Assembly (NCBI GenBank): GCA_001275005.1 | Contig: JWZX01002423.1 | Span: forward strand, 1-49,832 | Source of the DNA: Chrysochromulina tobinii | Lineage: Eukaryota; Haptophyta; Prymnesiales; Chrysochromulinaceae | Reading direction: 5' to 3' | DNA length: 49,832 bases | Shown: one piece after another, positions 18,801 through 28,096 of the stretch | Layout: every line of letters starts with the position of its first letter | How positions within the stretch are numbered: the first letter of the stretch is position 1 | The notes under the pieces: generated by a model | Told to the model about the DNA's origin: nothing | The model's input: the letters and a program-made list of their open reading frames with translations, nothing else | The model's database searches: none | Position numbers and translations under genes: made by a program

Positions 18801-20155
18801 GCACTCAGCTTGTGGCGTGCGCCGACGGAGAATGATCAGGGCTGCGTGTTCACCGCCTTCGCGCACCCCAAGGACGAGACGATTGCGAGCCTTGTGTGGT
18901 GGTACCGTCTGATCCTCGAGCTCAGCAAGCGGCTCCCGCATTGGCTCTTCAAATTAGGGGCGTCATACGCGGATCTGTGGGATCTCGATGGCCTACCCGA
19001 TCTGCAACCGCAAGATCGCGCCCCCACGGTCACAGTCACGCACGCCTCATCTGCACGGGTCGATGTGCTCATCCGGCGTGAGCTCTGCGCGCCCAACGGC
19101 TCGAAGCGCGCCGCACACGACATCACCCTCACCGTCCTCCGAGGCGGCGCCATCCACCTGGCGAACACAGCCTCGGTGGCGCTCGTGCACAGCGACACGC
19201 TTGCGCGCATCGGGCTGGGCTTTGCGCTGCCACGCAACGCCGTCGGTGGCCATCAGCTCGAGTGGACAGTGCGCTGGTACGGCCGCGGCCCGCATGAGAA
19301 CTACCCCGATCGTCAGGCGTCCGCGCCCATAGGTACGTACGACGCGACGCCGGCGGAACTCGCCGAGGAGCTGACGGTAGGGTACGTGTATGCACAGCAC
19401 TGTGGACGGCGGGGTGCGGCCCGATGGCTCTCCCTCGCGACTGCGGCCGGGCGCGGGCTGCTCGTGAGCGGCGGGGTGCCCTTTGGCTTCACGATGATGC
19501 CGTGCCCGGACGCAGTCATCGCGGCGGCGCAGCATCCACACGAGGTGGCGGAGGCCATGGCGGAGCGGCAGGCGGCTGGTGAGCCTGCCGAGATGACGCT
19601 GCGCCCTCGCTGCGCCCTCGCTGATGACCGCTGATGACCGCTGATGACCGCTGATTGCCCTCCTCATCAGGTGAGCCTGCCGAGCATCATTTGACCATCG
19701 ACCACAAGATCATGGGCGTCGGCGGAGACGTCGCCTGGTTCCCGTCTGTCAGAGAGGGCTACCTCGTCCCTCCGGGCACGTACCGTTGGACGATGTTGCT
19801 CCAAGCCTTTGCCGCTTGGCCGCCGCCCCCCGCGCTGCCGCTACCCGCCGACTTGGCGCCCGTCGGCGCCATCGGCGGGCGCAAGCGGCCTCCCGCCTTT
19901 GAGCCAGTGGGGCTGGTGGACAAGGCCATGAGGGTGGTGTGCCTGCTTCTTCTCGAGGCGCCGCCTCTCACTCGGTCACTGACGACCACGCTCCTGCTGC
20001 TGATTGCCCTCGCACTCATGTTGGCAGCCGAGGCGACACATGCCTGGCTCGTAGACGCCACACCAAATGAGTACATATATGGCAATCAGTCTGATGCTCC
20101 GAGATCCACCGAGGAGATCCCGAGCGTCCCTTCCTCACCCGAACTAGTGATGTGA
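15846..20155 (+). CDS. Beta-galactosidase, glycoside hydrolase family 2 (LacZ-type), two exons, C-terminal membrane segment
   Basis: Exons 15846-19578 and 19671-20155 give about 1405 residues. Domain order follows LacZ: jelly-roll sugar-binding domain (NPVGSYQVEF, GYSQDSRLPAEFDVT), immunoglobulin-like domain, catalytic barrel ([40 protein letters not shown]), and a C-terminal beta-sandwich starting WRAPTENDQGC. The acid/base is Glu555 in WSLGNEAGYG and the nucleophile is Glu643 in PCEYAHAMGN. The terminal block GVGGDVAWFPSVREGYLVPP, essential to the fold, lies in exon 2, which supports the intron. After the enzyme ends there is a Pro-rich linker, a hydrophobic segment (TTLLLLIALALMLAAEA) and a short tail, so the enzyme may be membrane-anchored. 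No N-terminal signal peptide is obvious, so topology is uncertain. A DGT repeat lies near residue 920. Confidence 0.93.
19579..19670 (+). other. Introner-like intron in the beta-galactosidase gene
   Basis: 92 bases, GT-AG, inserted after the first base of a Gly codon. The first 14 bases of the intron (GTGAGCCTGCCGAG) are identical to the first 14 bases of exon 2, as expected of a target-site duplication that supplies the 5' splice site. The interior has tandem CTGATGACCG units and ends CCTCATCAG. Its last 40 or so bases resemble those of the intron at 35755-35924. Removing it joins GEPAEHHLTIDH and restores the LacZ C-terminus. Confidence 0.85.
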
Positions 20156-20309
20156 TGATTTGCACGGCATGGCATTGAGCTCATTGAGCTCTGAGTACAG
20201 AGTACACTTGAGCTGGGTCGTACTTAAGGCCGATGTAGGACGTAGCTCGTATGTCGTGTGGAAAGGGCGCCGCGCACCGCACGTTCATTCCTCCCCTGAC
20301 CGTGGTAAT

Positions 20310-23300
20310 CTAGGAGCTCAACCCCACGTACATACACGAATCATGTTCATATGTGCCCCGTCGGCGGTAAAGACCGCCAGCTGAGCCCACGGGCATCGCA
20401 GGAAGCACGAAGCTCAGCGGAGGCGCGAACCTCCGGTCATACTCGGCCCGAGTCACCTTCGGTTTCGCTCGCGGGGTAGCTGCTCGGTTCAGAGCCCTAT
20501 ATTCGATAACTCCGTAGGCTCCGTAGCACCTATCGCTGCTCGTCTCGGCCAACGGCTTCCGACGGTGGACGTTCCCGATTAAGGCGGCGTGACCGTCCAA
20601 TTTGGGTCGTCGAGACGGAGCGATGGAAGGAGTCATTAAATGAGAGGCCGGTGCGGCGCTGGTACCTTGGCTCAGCGGCGCCAGCTGTGCCAGCGGTACA
20701 TACCTGGGTGCATACCAAGTCAGAGCTCCAAGTGTGCCGCCCGGGCTGAGAGCGACGTATCCCCGTCCTTGGCTCCCCAGCACCCTGTCCTCAACGCATC
20801 GGCCACTTTGACGACTGCTCAGCCTTAAAAGGAGGCCATCTCCAGGTCCATCTGCAAGGCCATCATGGGCCGAAGCCTTAGTGCGAGTTTCGCGGCGCGG
20901 CATGCCCTGGGTGGCCGGGCGCACCGAATGCCGAACCAAGGCTGGGTGTGCTGATGTGTTTGTCGTGGCCACGCGCGCCGAATATGGAGCCGAATATGGA
21001 GGCATAAATGGCAGCCGGGTAGTACTCGGACGCACGGACGCACCCGGATTGAGATCATCGTTGATGCTGGGAGCTATACGAACAAGAGCTTGAGCTTCGT
21101 CGTCTGTCGCGTCACCGACGACTCTTTGGGGGTATCCTTGGGGCGGCGTGTGGGGCCGCGAAGGCGGCGGTGGCGCTGGCGGAGGAGATGATGACAGCGT
21201 GGCGTCGAGCTCGCTCTGCTCTTGAGCCTTGAGGCTGTCGAGCGCTTTGTTGTACTCGAGCGCCGCGATCTGAGCGTCAAGATGGCTGTCGCTCAGCCCT
21301 GTGTACGGTCCCCTGGCCGGCCCAGCAAGCCGCGAGCTCGGCCTGTCACCCTTCGGAAGCTGCGGGGGTGTCGGCACATGATGAGGCTGCATACTTGGGC
21401 TCGACCCTTCAAGACGTGCTGCAGTGACGCAGAAGAAGGCACCCGAACTCGGTCTACTACTCAATTCCCCCATAGGTTGAACTGCGGGAACCATCGAGAG
21501 AGCCGATTCGCGGAAGCGCACTCCGTGTCGTTTGATAGCTCGAATGAGACAGAGGCCCACCACGTGCCGCATCGTGCCATCCTCTGCTTGAGCCCAAACG
21601 AGAGAGCGCACCAGCATGCGCTCGTGGAGCGGCGTTTGCGTGCTGTTACCCCACCATCCGTTTCGCTCGATGGCGTCTGCTCGGCGCTGGAGGAACTGCA
21701 AGCGCTTCTCCGGAGGCAGATTGGCGACGAAGACCTGATCGGCCCTAGTCAGATCAATGAACACCACCCGAAGACGAGGATCAAGCTCCTCGATCACCTC
21801 TGAAGCTACTAGACCCTTGTCATTGATGCCTCTCCGGAGGAACTTGATTCGCTTCTCTTCGGAAAGGCTGGCCACAGTTTCTTGATCCTCTTTACAGAGC
21901 TCATCAAAGGCTTCCTGCAGCCGAGGCGGTATCCCTTTGCGCAGCGCCCAGTACTGCTTCTGTCCTCGCACACCTGCGACACTCCTCCCCTCACCCTTGT
22001 CGTCGCGGCTGCGCCTCTCTGGGTAGCATGATTCTGCCCAGACATCAAAGGCTTCCTGCAGCCGAAGCGGTATCCCTTTGCGCAGCGCCCAGTACTGCAT
22101 CTGTCCCCGCACACCTGCGACACTCCTGCCCCGATCCTTGTCGTCGCGGCTGCGCCTCTCTGGAGCTAGCTCCTTGGCACGCTTCTTATGAGTGTTCTCC
22201 ACCTTCTTCGCAGCCTGCTTATGGATGGTGGCGACGGCTTGCTTGCGCATCTCCTTCTCTTTCACAGCCTCCCTCTGCCTGTGTTTCGACTGTATCACTT
22301 TCGCAGCCTGGCTCTTTTTGCTCGTGTCCTCGCCTTTCTTCTTGATTCCGTCCTTGGCGCGGGCACGATAGTTCTTCCTCTTCTTTGGCGTGGAGATCGG
22401 CTGTGGCTCTGGATCCGGCACGTCCATTGTACCCGCCTTTGCATCCCGCGGTGGCTGTGCGCTTTCCTTGGCATCCCGCGGTGGCTTCGTTGCCACGGCA
22501 GGAGCTGCGGCGCTTGCAACCACGGCGGGCTGCTCCTGTTCGACGATCTCCTCCTCCTCCTCCGCATACTCTTCGTCGAATACGCAGTCAACCTCGTCTT
22601 TCCACACAAATGAAACCATGATCAGCTGCCCGTCGGCTCCGACGACCGGCTTCTTGACGGTCACTGTGCCGAAGAGCACCTTCAAGAATGCCGCGTACTC
22701 ATGTGCATCAATGCCGGCAGTCCAGGTATCTGCGAGCTCGAAGAACGCGTCGCAGAAGAGCTTGCGAGAGAGCGTCTCCTTTCCCTTCGTGTCGCGCGCC
22801 CAGTCCTCTGCAATCGAGCGCTCGCACTCGTCGGGGTCGAAGTCCTTGATCATCACGCGGTAGATGCGCCGCAGCATCAGCGCATGGCCCTCCTGATGCA
22901 GCTCGTTCGCGGAAGGGTCCCCCCCCGAGTGCAAGCTGCGCTGCGCCGCTTCCCAGTACATCTGAAGCGCTTCAAGCACGACCTTGTGATGCCTGAGCGC
23001 CTGACGCGCCTCCATCTTCTCCTTGGTCGCAAGGCTCGCATCGCCTTGCTGCCAGTACTCCACCTTCTCGAGCTCAGCTGCATCGTCAACGGAGGTCACG
23101 ATGCCACCCGCAGCCATCAACTGGTGCGCCTCGTCTGTCGCTCTCCGTGCATTCGCATGGAGATTGAATGCAGCGACAGCGGGACTGCCCTTGACTCCTT
23201 TGCGCAGCTTCTGGATGTACTCCGAATGCTGCCGTGTGCCTCCTCCTCCGCGTGGTGGCTTGGGCGGCTTCAGGGTCTTTGAGCCTCCGAGGGTTCTGCT

Positions 23301-23396
23301 CACCGCCTGGAGCGATCTGGCAAAGGACTTGAGCGTCGCCCAGTGAGCGTGTTGGTTGCTCTCGTCGACGTAGCGCTCGACTCGTGCATGTCGCAT
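20310..23396 (-). CDS. Large IQ-motif / EF-hand-like protein, function unknown
   Basis: This 1028-residue protein is of no family I can name. Residues 150-270 contain an acidic, helical EF-hand-like region (MIKDFDPDECERSIAEDWA ... FFELADTWTAGIDAHEYAAFL). An acidic Glu run follows, then a Lys/Arg-rich section with an IQ-like motif (AAKVIQSKHRQREAVKEKE). Next are two tandem copies of a module of about 47 residues (PERRSRDD...GRSVAGVRG...YWALRKGIP.RLQEAFD). The C-terminal half is Pro/Ser-rich and disordered. EF-hand plus IQ proteins of this style are common among axonemal or calcium/calmodulin-regulated cytoskeletal proteins in flagellates, which is only a suggestion here. The start is the first ATG. 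Confidence 0.75.
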   Translation of the reverse strand: MRHARVERYVDESNQHAHWATLKSFARSLQAVSRTLGGSKTLKPPKPPRGGGGTRQHSEYIQKLRKGVKGSPAVAAFNLHANARRATDEAHQLMAAGGIVTSVDDAAELEKVEYWQQGDASLATKEKMEARQALRHHKVVLEALQMYWEAAQRSLHSGGDPSANELHQEGHALMLRRIYRVMIKDFDPDECERSIAEDWARDTKGKETLSRKLFCDAFFELADTWTAGIDAHEYAAFLKVLFGTVTVKKPVVGADGQLIMVSFVWKDEVDCVFDEEYAEEEEEIVEQEQPAVVASAAAPAVATKPPRDAKESAQPPRDAKAGTMDVPDPEPQPISTPKKRKNYRARAKDGIKKKGEDTSKKSQAAKVIQSKHRQREAVKEKEMRKQAVATIHKQAAKKVENTHKKRAKELAPERRSRDDKDRGRSVAGVRGQMQYWALRKGIPLRLQEAFDVWAESCYPERRSRDDKGEGRSVAGVRGQKQYWALRKGIPPRLQEAFDELCKEDQETVASLSEEKRIKFLRRGINDKGLVASEVIEELDPRLRVVFIDLTRADQVFVANLPPEKRLQFLQRRADAIERNGWWGNSTQTPLHERMLVRSLVWAQAEDGTMRHVVGLCLIRAIKRHGVRFRESALSMVPAVQPMGELSSRPSSGAFFCVTAARLEGSSPSMQPHHVPTPPQLPKGDRPSSRLAGPARGPYTGLSDSHLDAQIAALEYNKALDSLKAQEQSELDATLSSSPPPAPPPPSRPHTPPQGYPQRVVGDATDDEAQALVRIAPSINDDLNPGASVRPSTTRLPFMPPYSAPYSARVATTNTSAHPALVRHSVRPATQGMPRRETRTKASAHDGLADGPGDGLLLRLSSRQSGRCVEDRVLGSQGRGYVALSPGGTLGALTWYAPRYVPLAQLAPLSQGTSAAPASHLMTPSIAPSRRPKLDGHAALIGNVHRRKPLAETSSDRCYGAYGVIEYRALNRAATPRAKPKVTRAEYDRRFAPPLSFVLPAMPVGSAGGLYRRRGTYEHDSCMYVGLSS
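21902..22163. repeat. Tandem 141-bp in-frame duplication inside the IQ/EF-hand-like gene
   Basis: Bases 21902-22022 and 22043-22163 are near identical over about 120 bases, with a 141-base period (47 codons). Only a few substitutions separate the copies, so the duplication is recent or kept alike by gene conversion. Confidence 0.9.
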
Positions 23397-23664
23397 TCAC
23401 GTCTCGCGTTACTCGCCTCGTGTCGCCCGCTTCCGCGCACGCCACGACAGCGAGCGGAGGAGAGCCAGAGTTTCAGGCTTGACCGTTCGCTCGTCGTCGC
23501 CGCTCTCGACCGGACCGCAGCTGACTGTCTCTGTTTGTTACAAAGTCAAACCCTCGACGTTTCACGTCCGCTTCCAAACACATGCAAACATCGGGAATTG
23601 CGTCGCAAGGAGCTTTGCATGCACAATAATACTGAAATTGATGATCGCTTCGCGCCACAAAAGT

Positions 23665-24717
23665 TTACCCATTGAGTCGCCCTTGGACCGGAGCTACCTG
23701 CCACGGAGCGAGCTCGCCCGCCGGAGCCGGCGGCAATGTGATAGCCGCGGTGGCCGCCGCGACCTCTGCCGCCGAGCTCGCCGCGCCCGCGGTTACAGCC
23801 CCAGCGGCCGCACCCGCCTCGCCGGCTGAGGCGGCTCCGCCTGCCGCAGCCTTCCTGTGACGCTTCTTGAGGAGCTGGCCGACGGGAGGCCCAAAGGAGA
23901 AGCGCGTGGCGCACACGGGGCATGAGGGCAGCTTGTCGTGCGCAAAGACGGCGAGGCACACCGAGCACGCGAAGCCGACTTCGAGCGGCTGCTTCGTCAG
24001 GAAGCAGCGCGCGCGCGTCTCCAGCTCTCCCTGCGGCGGTGCGCTCAGCAGCTGGCGCTCGTACCGATCGGGCAGGCAGCTCGTGAGCAGGTACTGAGCG
24101 AGCGCTCGCTGCGCGGGCGTGCCGCTGCGCGCGTGCAGGTACAGCCCGCCCGTCAGGTGCGCCGCCTGCTGCAGCAGCATCGAGTGCGAGGCGGAACCGA
24201 GCAGCACGGCGTCTATCAGCACGCCGAGCTTCTGCGCTGCGAAGATCGAGTTCATCGTGGCAAGGTGCTGAGCCGCCGAGTCAGCCGTAGCGTGCAGCAC
24301 TAGAATCCGTGGCTGGACGCGCGGATGCGCACGCGTGGCGCGGTGCAGCCGGCACAGTGCCGCCGCGAGTGCCGCCGAGAGGAGCGGCGCGTCCTCTTCC
24401 GAGCTGGATGCTTCAGCATAAGACGAGGACGCGAGCTGCGCCACGCCTCGAGCCACGGCCGCACGCAGGCCATGTGGGTCGCTCATGGCCACCACCACGT
24501 CTGGGGCGGCCTCTGGCGGCGGCCACAGCACCTCGACTGCCGTCGCATTGCTCGCGAGCACCGTGAGCTGGTTGGTTGCCGAAAGTAGCTGGTAGGCGTT
24601 GAGGAAGACGAGCATCTGCTCGAGCACTGCGCCGAGCGCTTCGGGTTCCTCCCATGATGGGCTGCAGTCCACGATTACTGCAAGCACCGATCTGTCATCC
24701 TCTGTGGGCTCGCGCAT
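23665..24717 (-). CDS. TFB4: TFIIH subunit p34 / TFB4 (GTF2H3)
   Basis: This 350-residue protein is the p34/Tfb4 subunit of the TFIIH core, which acts in RNA polymerase II initiation and nucleotide excision repair. The von Willebrand A-like fold covers residues 1-230: VLAVIVDCSPSWEE, RILVLHATADSAAQ, the family hallmark MNSIFAAQKLGVLIDA at 155-170, and LLQQAAHLTGGLYLH at 181-195. A C4-type zinc module follows, with CSVC at 251-254 and CPVC at 266-269. The C-terminus ends in a lineage-specific Ala-rich extension absent from yeast and human homologues. The start ATG directly precedes the first beta-strand. A GGTGTGAAT element lies 41 bases upstream. Confidence 0.95.
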   Translation of the reverse strand: MREPTEDDRSVLAVIVDCSPSWEEPEALGAVLEQMLVFLNAYQLLSATNQLTVLASNATAVEVLWPPPEAAPDVVVAMSDPHGLRAAVARGVAQLASSSYAEASSSEEDAPLLSAALAAALCRLHRATRAHPRVQPRILVLHATADSAAQHLATMNSIFAAQKLGVLIDAVLLGSASHSMLLQQAAHLTGGLYLHARSGTPAQRALAQYLLTSCLPDRYERQLLSAPPQGELETRARCFLTKQPLEVGFACSVCLAVFAHDKLPSCPVCATRFSFGPPVGQLLKKRHRKAAAGGAASAGEAGAAAGAVTAGAASSAAEVAAATAAITLPPAPAGELAPWQVAPVQGRLNG

Positions 24718-24757
24718 GCGCGAGGACCTCCGCCTCGGGACTCGAAGGAGTTTCGGA

Positions 24758-24766
24758 GGTGTGAAT
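24758..24766 (-). promoter_or_regulatory. ATTCACACC element upstream of TFB4
   Basis: The plus strand reads GGTGTGAAT, so the element is ATTCACACC in the sense of the gene, 41 bases upstream of its ATG. A GTGTGAAA / TGTGAAC pair lies just beyond it at 24774-24789. Confidence 0.4.
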
Positions 24767-24936
24767 TGGCTCGTGTGAAACTGTGAACAACTCTGGCCTT
24801 TTTTTCCAGTTTGCTCGTAGCCACATTATTTTACAGGTTCTGTTTTTTTCACGCCGACATCACGCGGGCGGTATTTAACTAGCCTTTTGGAAACTCGACA
24901 CGTTGACACTCGACAGTCTCTACGCTGTACGCTCAC

Positions 24937-26280
24937 TCACCGCCACGATGAATTGTAAACGATGATGGGCGGCTCCGCCAGCTGTCGATCCTGTGGTGGG
25001 TGTGGCCACGCAATGAGCGGCGGCATCGGCGGCGGCACCCACGCAACAGGTGGCGGCACGGCCACAGGATCCTTGTGCACCACCTCGACTGTGCCGGTGG
25101 GCCACACCTGCCCTCCCAGGTCCAACCCTCCCCGAACCCAAAGATGGGATTGCTCCGATTGCTGAGGCGGCGGCTGCCGCCTTTGCTGCTCCAAACGGAG
25201 TGATTGGATGAGCTGCTTCTGGTCGAGGGCGTGCACGTGCGCTCGCCGCTGCTGGTCGCGCAGCACGGCGTTCTCGCGCCGCGTGGATTCCACTTGCGCG
25301 CGCCACTTGAGAAGCAACCGATGTGTCTCCGCGTCCATCGAACCAAGGAGCTCACCCACTGCCGCCTCGAGCACCGCCACGCGTGAGCTGCAAGCCGCCT
25401 CCGCCTTCTCGACCGCTGCATTGCGAAGCTCGTCCAGAACCTTTCCCAACTCCCCTCCGACGATGCCTCGTACGAGCAGAGAGAGCGCGCGTTCCGTCGC
25501 CGAGCGACCGCTCGCCGTGTCGTCGAGTTCCGCCGCGGAGACGACCGCCATCGTCTCTGGTGCCGGTGGTGCTTGCGGTGACACCGGCGGTGACACCGAC
25601 GGTAATGACGGCGGCACCGATGGCACCGCTGGCGCCGGCGGCACAATCGCAGTGGGTGCTACCAGTGCCGCTGAAGCACGCATCGGAGTTGTTGCCTGCT
25701 CGACGTGCCGGCGAGTCTCCCGCTGCGCGAGCTCCAACAGGTGCTCCAGATCTGCAACCTGGCCGCGCAGCGTGTTTGCGCGCTGCTCCTGCCGCGCGCG
25801 CTCCGCATCGGCGAGTTGGCGCGCCTGCTTCTCTGCGGCAAGTTCGCCCTCGGCGCGCTCACGAGCGCGGCGCTCGGAGCCCAGCTCCTTCTCAGCAATG
25901 TCGCGGGCTTGCTGCACGTAGCTAAGCTCTAAGGCCATGCGCCGCTTCTCGCTCCTCTCGGCCTCGATCTCAGCCACGTGACGGCGTCGATGCTCATCGT
26001 CGAGTGCGAGCGATTCAGTGCGCTCATCGATCTGCCGCTGCAAAAGATCGCACTTGGCCGCAAGAGCCGCCGCCTCGGAACGCGCGGCCGCAACCTCGGA
26101 ACGGGCTGTCGTCCCGGCCCCTGCGGCCTCTGCCTTCACTAACGCAGCGACGGCGGTCGCTGAAGCAACTTGCTCCCGCAGCTTGCTCACCTCGTCGAGA
26201 AGCTCACCGGCGCGCCGAAACCACATGTCAGCACGGGTTTCGGATTCAGTCGCATCGCGGACGGCTCTCATGAGAGACAT
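24937..26280 (-). CDS. Coiled-coil protein, function unknown
   Basis: The frame opens at 26451, but the ATG at 26280 (MSLMRAVRDATESETRAD) starts the helical part and is preferred, giving 447 residues. Residues 10-190 form a strong Ala/Glu/Arg coiled coil. A Pro/Val/Ser-rich linker follows at about 205-260, then a second helical block (about 270-390) and a Pro/Trp-rich tail (WVPPPMPPLIAWPHPP). No catalytic motif or known domain was seen. It lies divergently from nothing obvious; the next gene upstream, PPR-SMR, is on the same strand. Confidence 0.75.
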   Translation of the reverse strand: MSLMRAVRDATESETRADMWFRRAGELLDEVSKLREQVASATAVAALVKAEAAGAGTTARSEVAAARSEAAALAAKCDLLQRQIDERTESLALDDEHRRRHVAEIEAERSEKRRMALELSYVQQARDIAEKELGSERRARERAEGELAAEKQARQLADAERARQEQRANTLRGQVADLEHLLELAQRETRRHVEQATTPMRASAALVAPTAIVPPAPAVPSVPPSLPSVSPPVSPQAPPAPETMAVVSAAELDDTASGRSATERALSLLVRGIVGGELGKVLDELRNAAVEKAEAACSSRVAVLEAAVGELLGSMDAETHRLLLKWRAQVESTRRENAVLRDQQRRAHVHALDQKQLIQSLRLEQQRRQPPPQQSEQSHLWVRGGLDLGGQVWPTGTVEVVHKDPVAVPPPVAWVPPPMPPLIAWPHPPQDRQLAEPPIIVYNSSWR

Positions 26281-26547
26281 GTTGGAGATGAAGAAGCCAT
26301 TTTTAAAGAGGAGCGCCCGGGACGACGCGCTTTGACAGTCGATGTCGGGATTCGCGATGCTCAATTTCGGAGTATTCTTACCGTGATCACAACTCTTGAA
26401 AATTCGCATGCACAACACACGTTTCAGGCAGGATTCACGGATTTCACACACGCACGTACACGCGCGCGCGCCAGCGCCCGATGTGCCGTCTCAACACAGC
26501 AGGGTCCCGCCAAGCCGCCATACAATAGTACTGTGATGATACACTTC

Positions 26548-27633
26548 TCATGCTCTCGCACTCGGCACGTTGATGCAGTAGGTCTCAAACGGGCGCGAGT
26601 CCACGAGCCAGCGGAAGAGCTCTTGCACGGGCACGACGAGGCAGCCGTCGTTCTCTAATAAGCGGCAGCCATCGCGGTCGCAGTGCAGGCTCGTCTGCTT
26701 CTCGTACGGCAACGGCGGTGAGAGCTCCTGTGCGAGGAGCCTCTCGATGCGCGGCAGCAGAGTGGGCACAGAGCCCTCGACGGTGTGCTTGCCCCATCCA
26801 GTGATGATCTTGAGGTCGGCGGGCAAAAAGTTGCCGACCTCATGCTGGAGCACGTAGCGCACGGCGGAGACCGCCGTCGCTTGCGAGAACATATGCAGAT
26901 CCAGCGAGAACGGCTCGCCCGCATGCCAGTGAGTAAAGACCTTGTCCTGCACACCGAGTGCGTAGATCTCGACCGCCTTGGCCGCCTCACCCGCGTCGTC
27001 GCACGCGCCGATGACCTGCGAGTAGAGGCCGACCGTGCCGCGCATGGAGTGCCCGCGCTCGCGCACCCGGTTGAGCAGCGAGATCGCACGCGCCCACTCA
27101 CCACCCGCGCGGCACGCGCGCGCCGCCTCGGTGTACGGCGCCAGGTCCGTCGCGTCGCCCGCATCCTCGAGCTCGCGCAGGAGCTTGAGGGCGTCACGCC
27201 ACTCGCCGGCGTCTGCGCACGCGCCGATCGCTGTGACGAATAGCTCCACCAGCGGCGGCTCCTCGTCGCCGCCCTCTGCGGCATTCCTGCTGCTGCTACT
27301 GCTGCTGTGGTTGTCACTGCTGCCGATGCTGCTGCTTCGCAAACTGAGCGCTGAGAGCGCCAGTTGGCTCACCGCCTCATGACCGCCAGTGGACACCGCG
27401 AGCTGCGCTCGCTCGAGCCAATCTTCTCGCCTCAGGTGGTGCGGCGCCTCGTCGCCTGCTGCGTGCAAGCTCATGACGGGGGCGGCTGCGGAGCAGAGCA
27501 TGCCCGGCGCAGAGGACCGTGGCACGGTGCAAACCGCGACAAGAGCCGGCGTCGGGTGAACCGCGAAGGGGCGAACCGGCTGGAGGCTCACCGCCAGCGC
27601 GGCCGCCATCGTCAACAGCAACAGTGGCACCAT
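26548..27633 (-). CDS. Plastid-targeted PPR-SMR protein
   Basis: This 361-residue protein starts with a signal peptide (MVPLLLLTMAAALAVSLQPV) followed by an Ala/Ser/Pro-rich stretch with Phe near the predicted cleavage site. That is the bipartite leader pattern used for secondary plastids. Residues 129-235 hold about three pentatricopeptide-type helical repeats (VTAIGACADAGEWRDALKLL, YSQVIGACDDAGEAAKAVEI), which bind RNA. Residues 243-302 are an SMR domain with LDLH at 244-247 and TGWGKH at 278-283, matching the LDxH and TGxGxH-type signatures of SMR nucleases and nucleic-acid binders. Role inferred: organellar RNA processing or stability. It is short compared with land-plant PPR-SMR proteins. 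Confidence 0.85.
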   Translation of the reverse strand: MVPLLLLTMAAALAVSLQPVRPFAVHPTPALVAVCTVPRSSAPGMLCSAAAPVMSLHAAGDEAPHHLRREDWLERAQLAVSTGGHEAVSQLALSALSLRSSSIGSSDNHSSSSSSRNAAEGGDEEPPLVELFVTAIGACADAGEWRDALKLLRELEDAGDATDLAPYTEAARACRAGGEWARAISLLNRVRERGHSMRGTVGLYSQVIGACDDAGEAAKAVEIYALGVQDKVFTHWHAGEPFSLDLHMFSQATAVSAVRYVLQHEVGNFLPADLKIITGWGKHTVEGSVPTLLPRIERLLAQELSPPLPYEKQTSLHCDRDGCRLLENDGCLVVPVQELFRWLVDSRPFETYCINVPSARA

Positions 27634-28096
27634 GAAGAAGTGTCACCGGAGATGGCTGGAGACGGTTTCCGGCCGCGGAGACTTGCGGAGATTCCCAATT
27701 ACGTCTTCGAATATCACGCTCTCATGTGCCTGGGCTTCAATAGCCTGATTACAACTAGGCTTGCCTCGGAGGATTCCACGGTCTCCACGTCTTCTCGTCC
27801 ACGACGTGTCCTCCGACAGCCTCCGAACCCGCGTCAGGACGATCTTCGCCCAGGAGTACGCGGACACTCCACAAGGCCCGACCCACCATTACCTACGCCC
27901 TCTGAATTCTCCGTGGCCGCTCGCCTCTCCCATTGGCTCGCGCGTCCCCACCGGATGGCCACAGCACCTCGCCCCCTGTCAGCGGGGTGGCTCTTCCCGG
28001 AGCCGAGCCTTCCCGTTCGAGGGTGGCATGCACTCTCTTCTCTTACTCACTTGCATGGCGCACGGGTGGACGTGTGTGTGTCGCAGGCGATTCCCG
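27634..28096. other. Divergent intergenic region, PPR-SMR / HCCS
   Basis: About 460 bases between two divergently transcribed genes. An open frame in phase with HCCS extends upstream to 27761 but has no family similarity or bias, so it is treated as untranslated leader. No repeats were seen. Confidence 0.45.

Noticed and set aside
27761-28096. N-terminal extension of HCCS upstream of 28097
   Set aside because: The extension has no family similarity, and the ATG at 28097 sits just before the conserved CP motifs and gives normal length. An alternative start at 28028 cannot be fully excluded.
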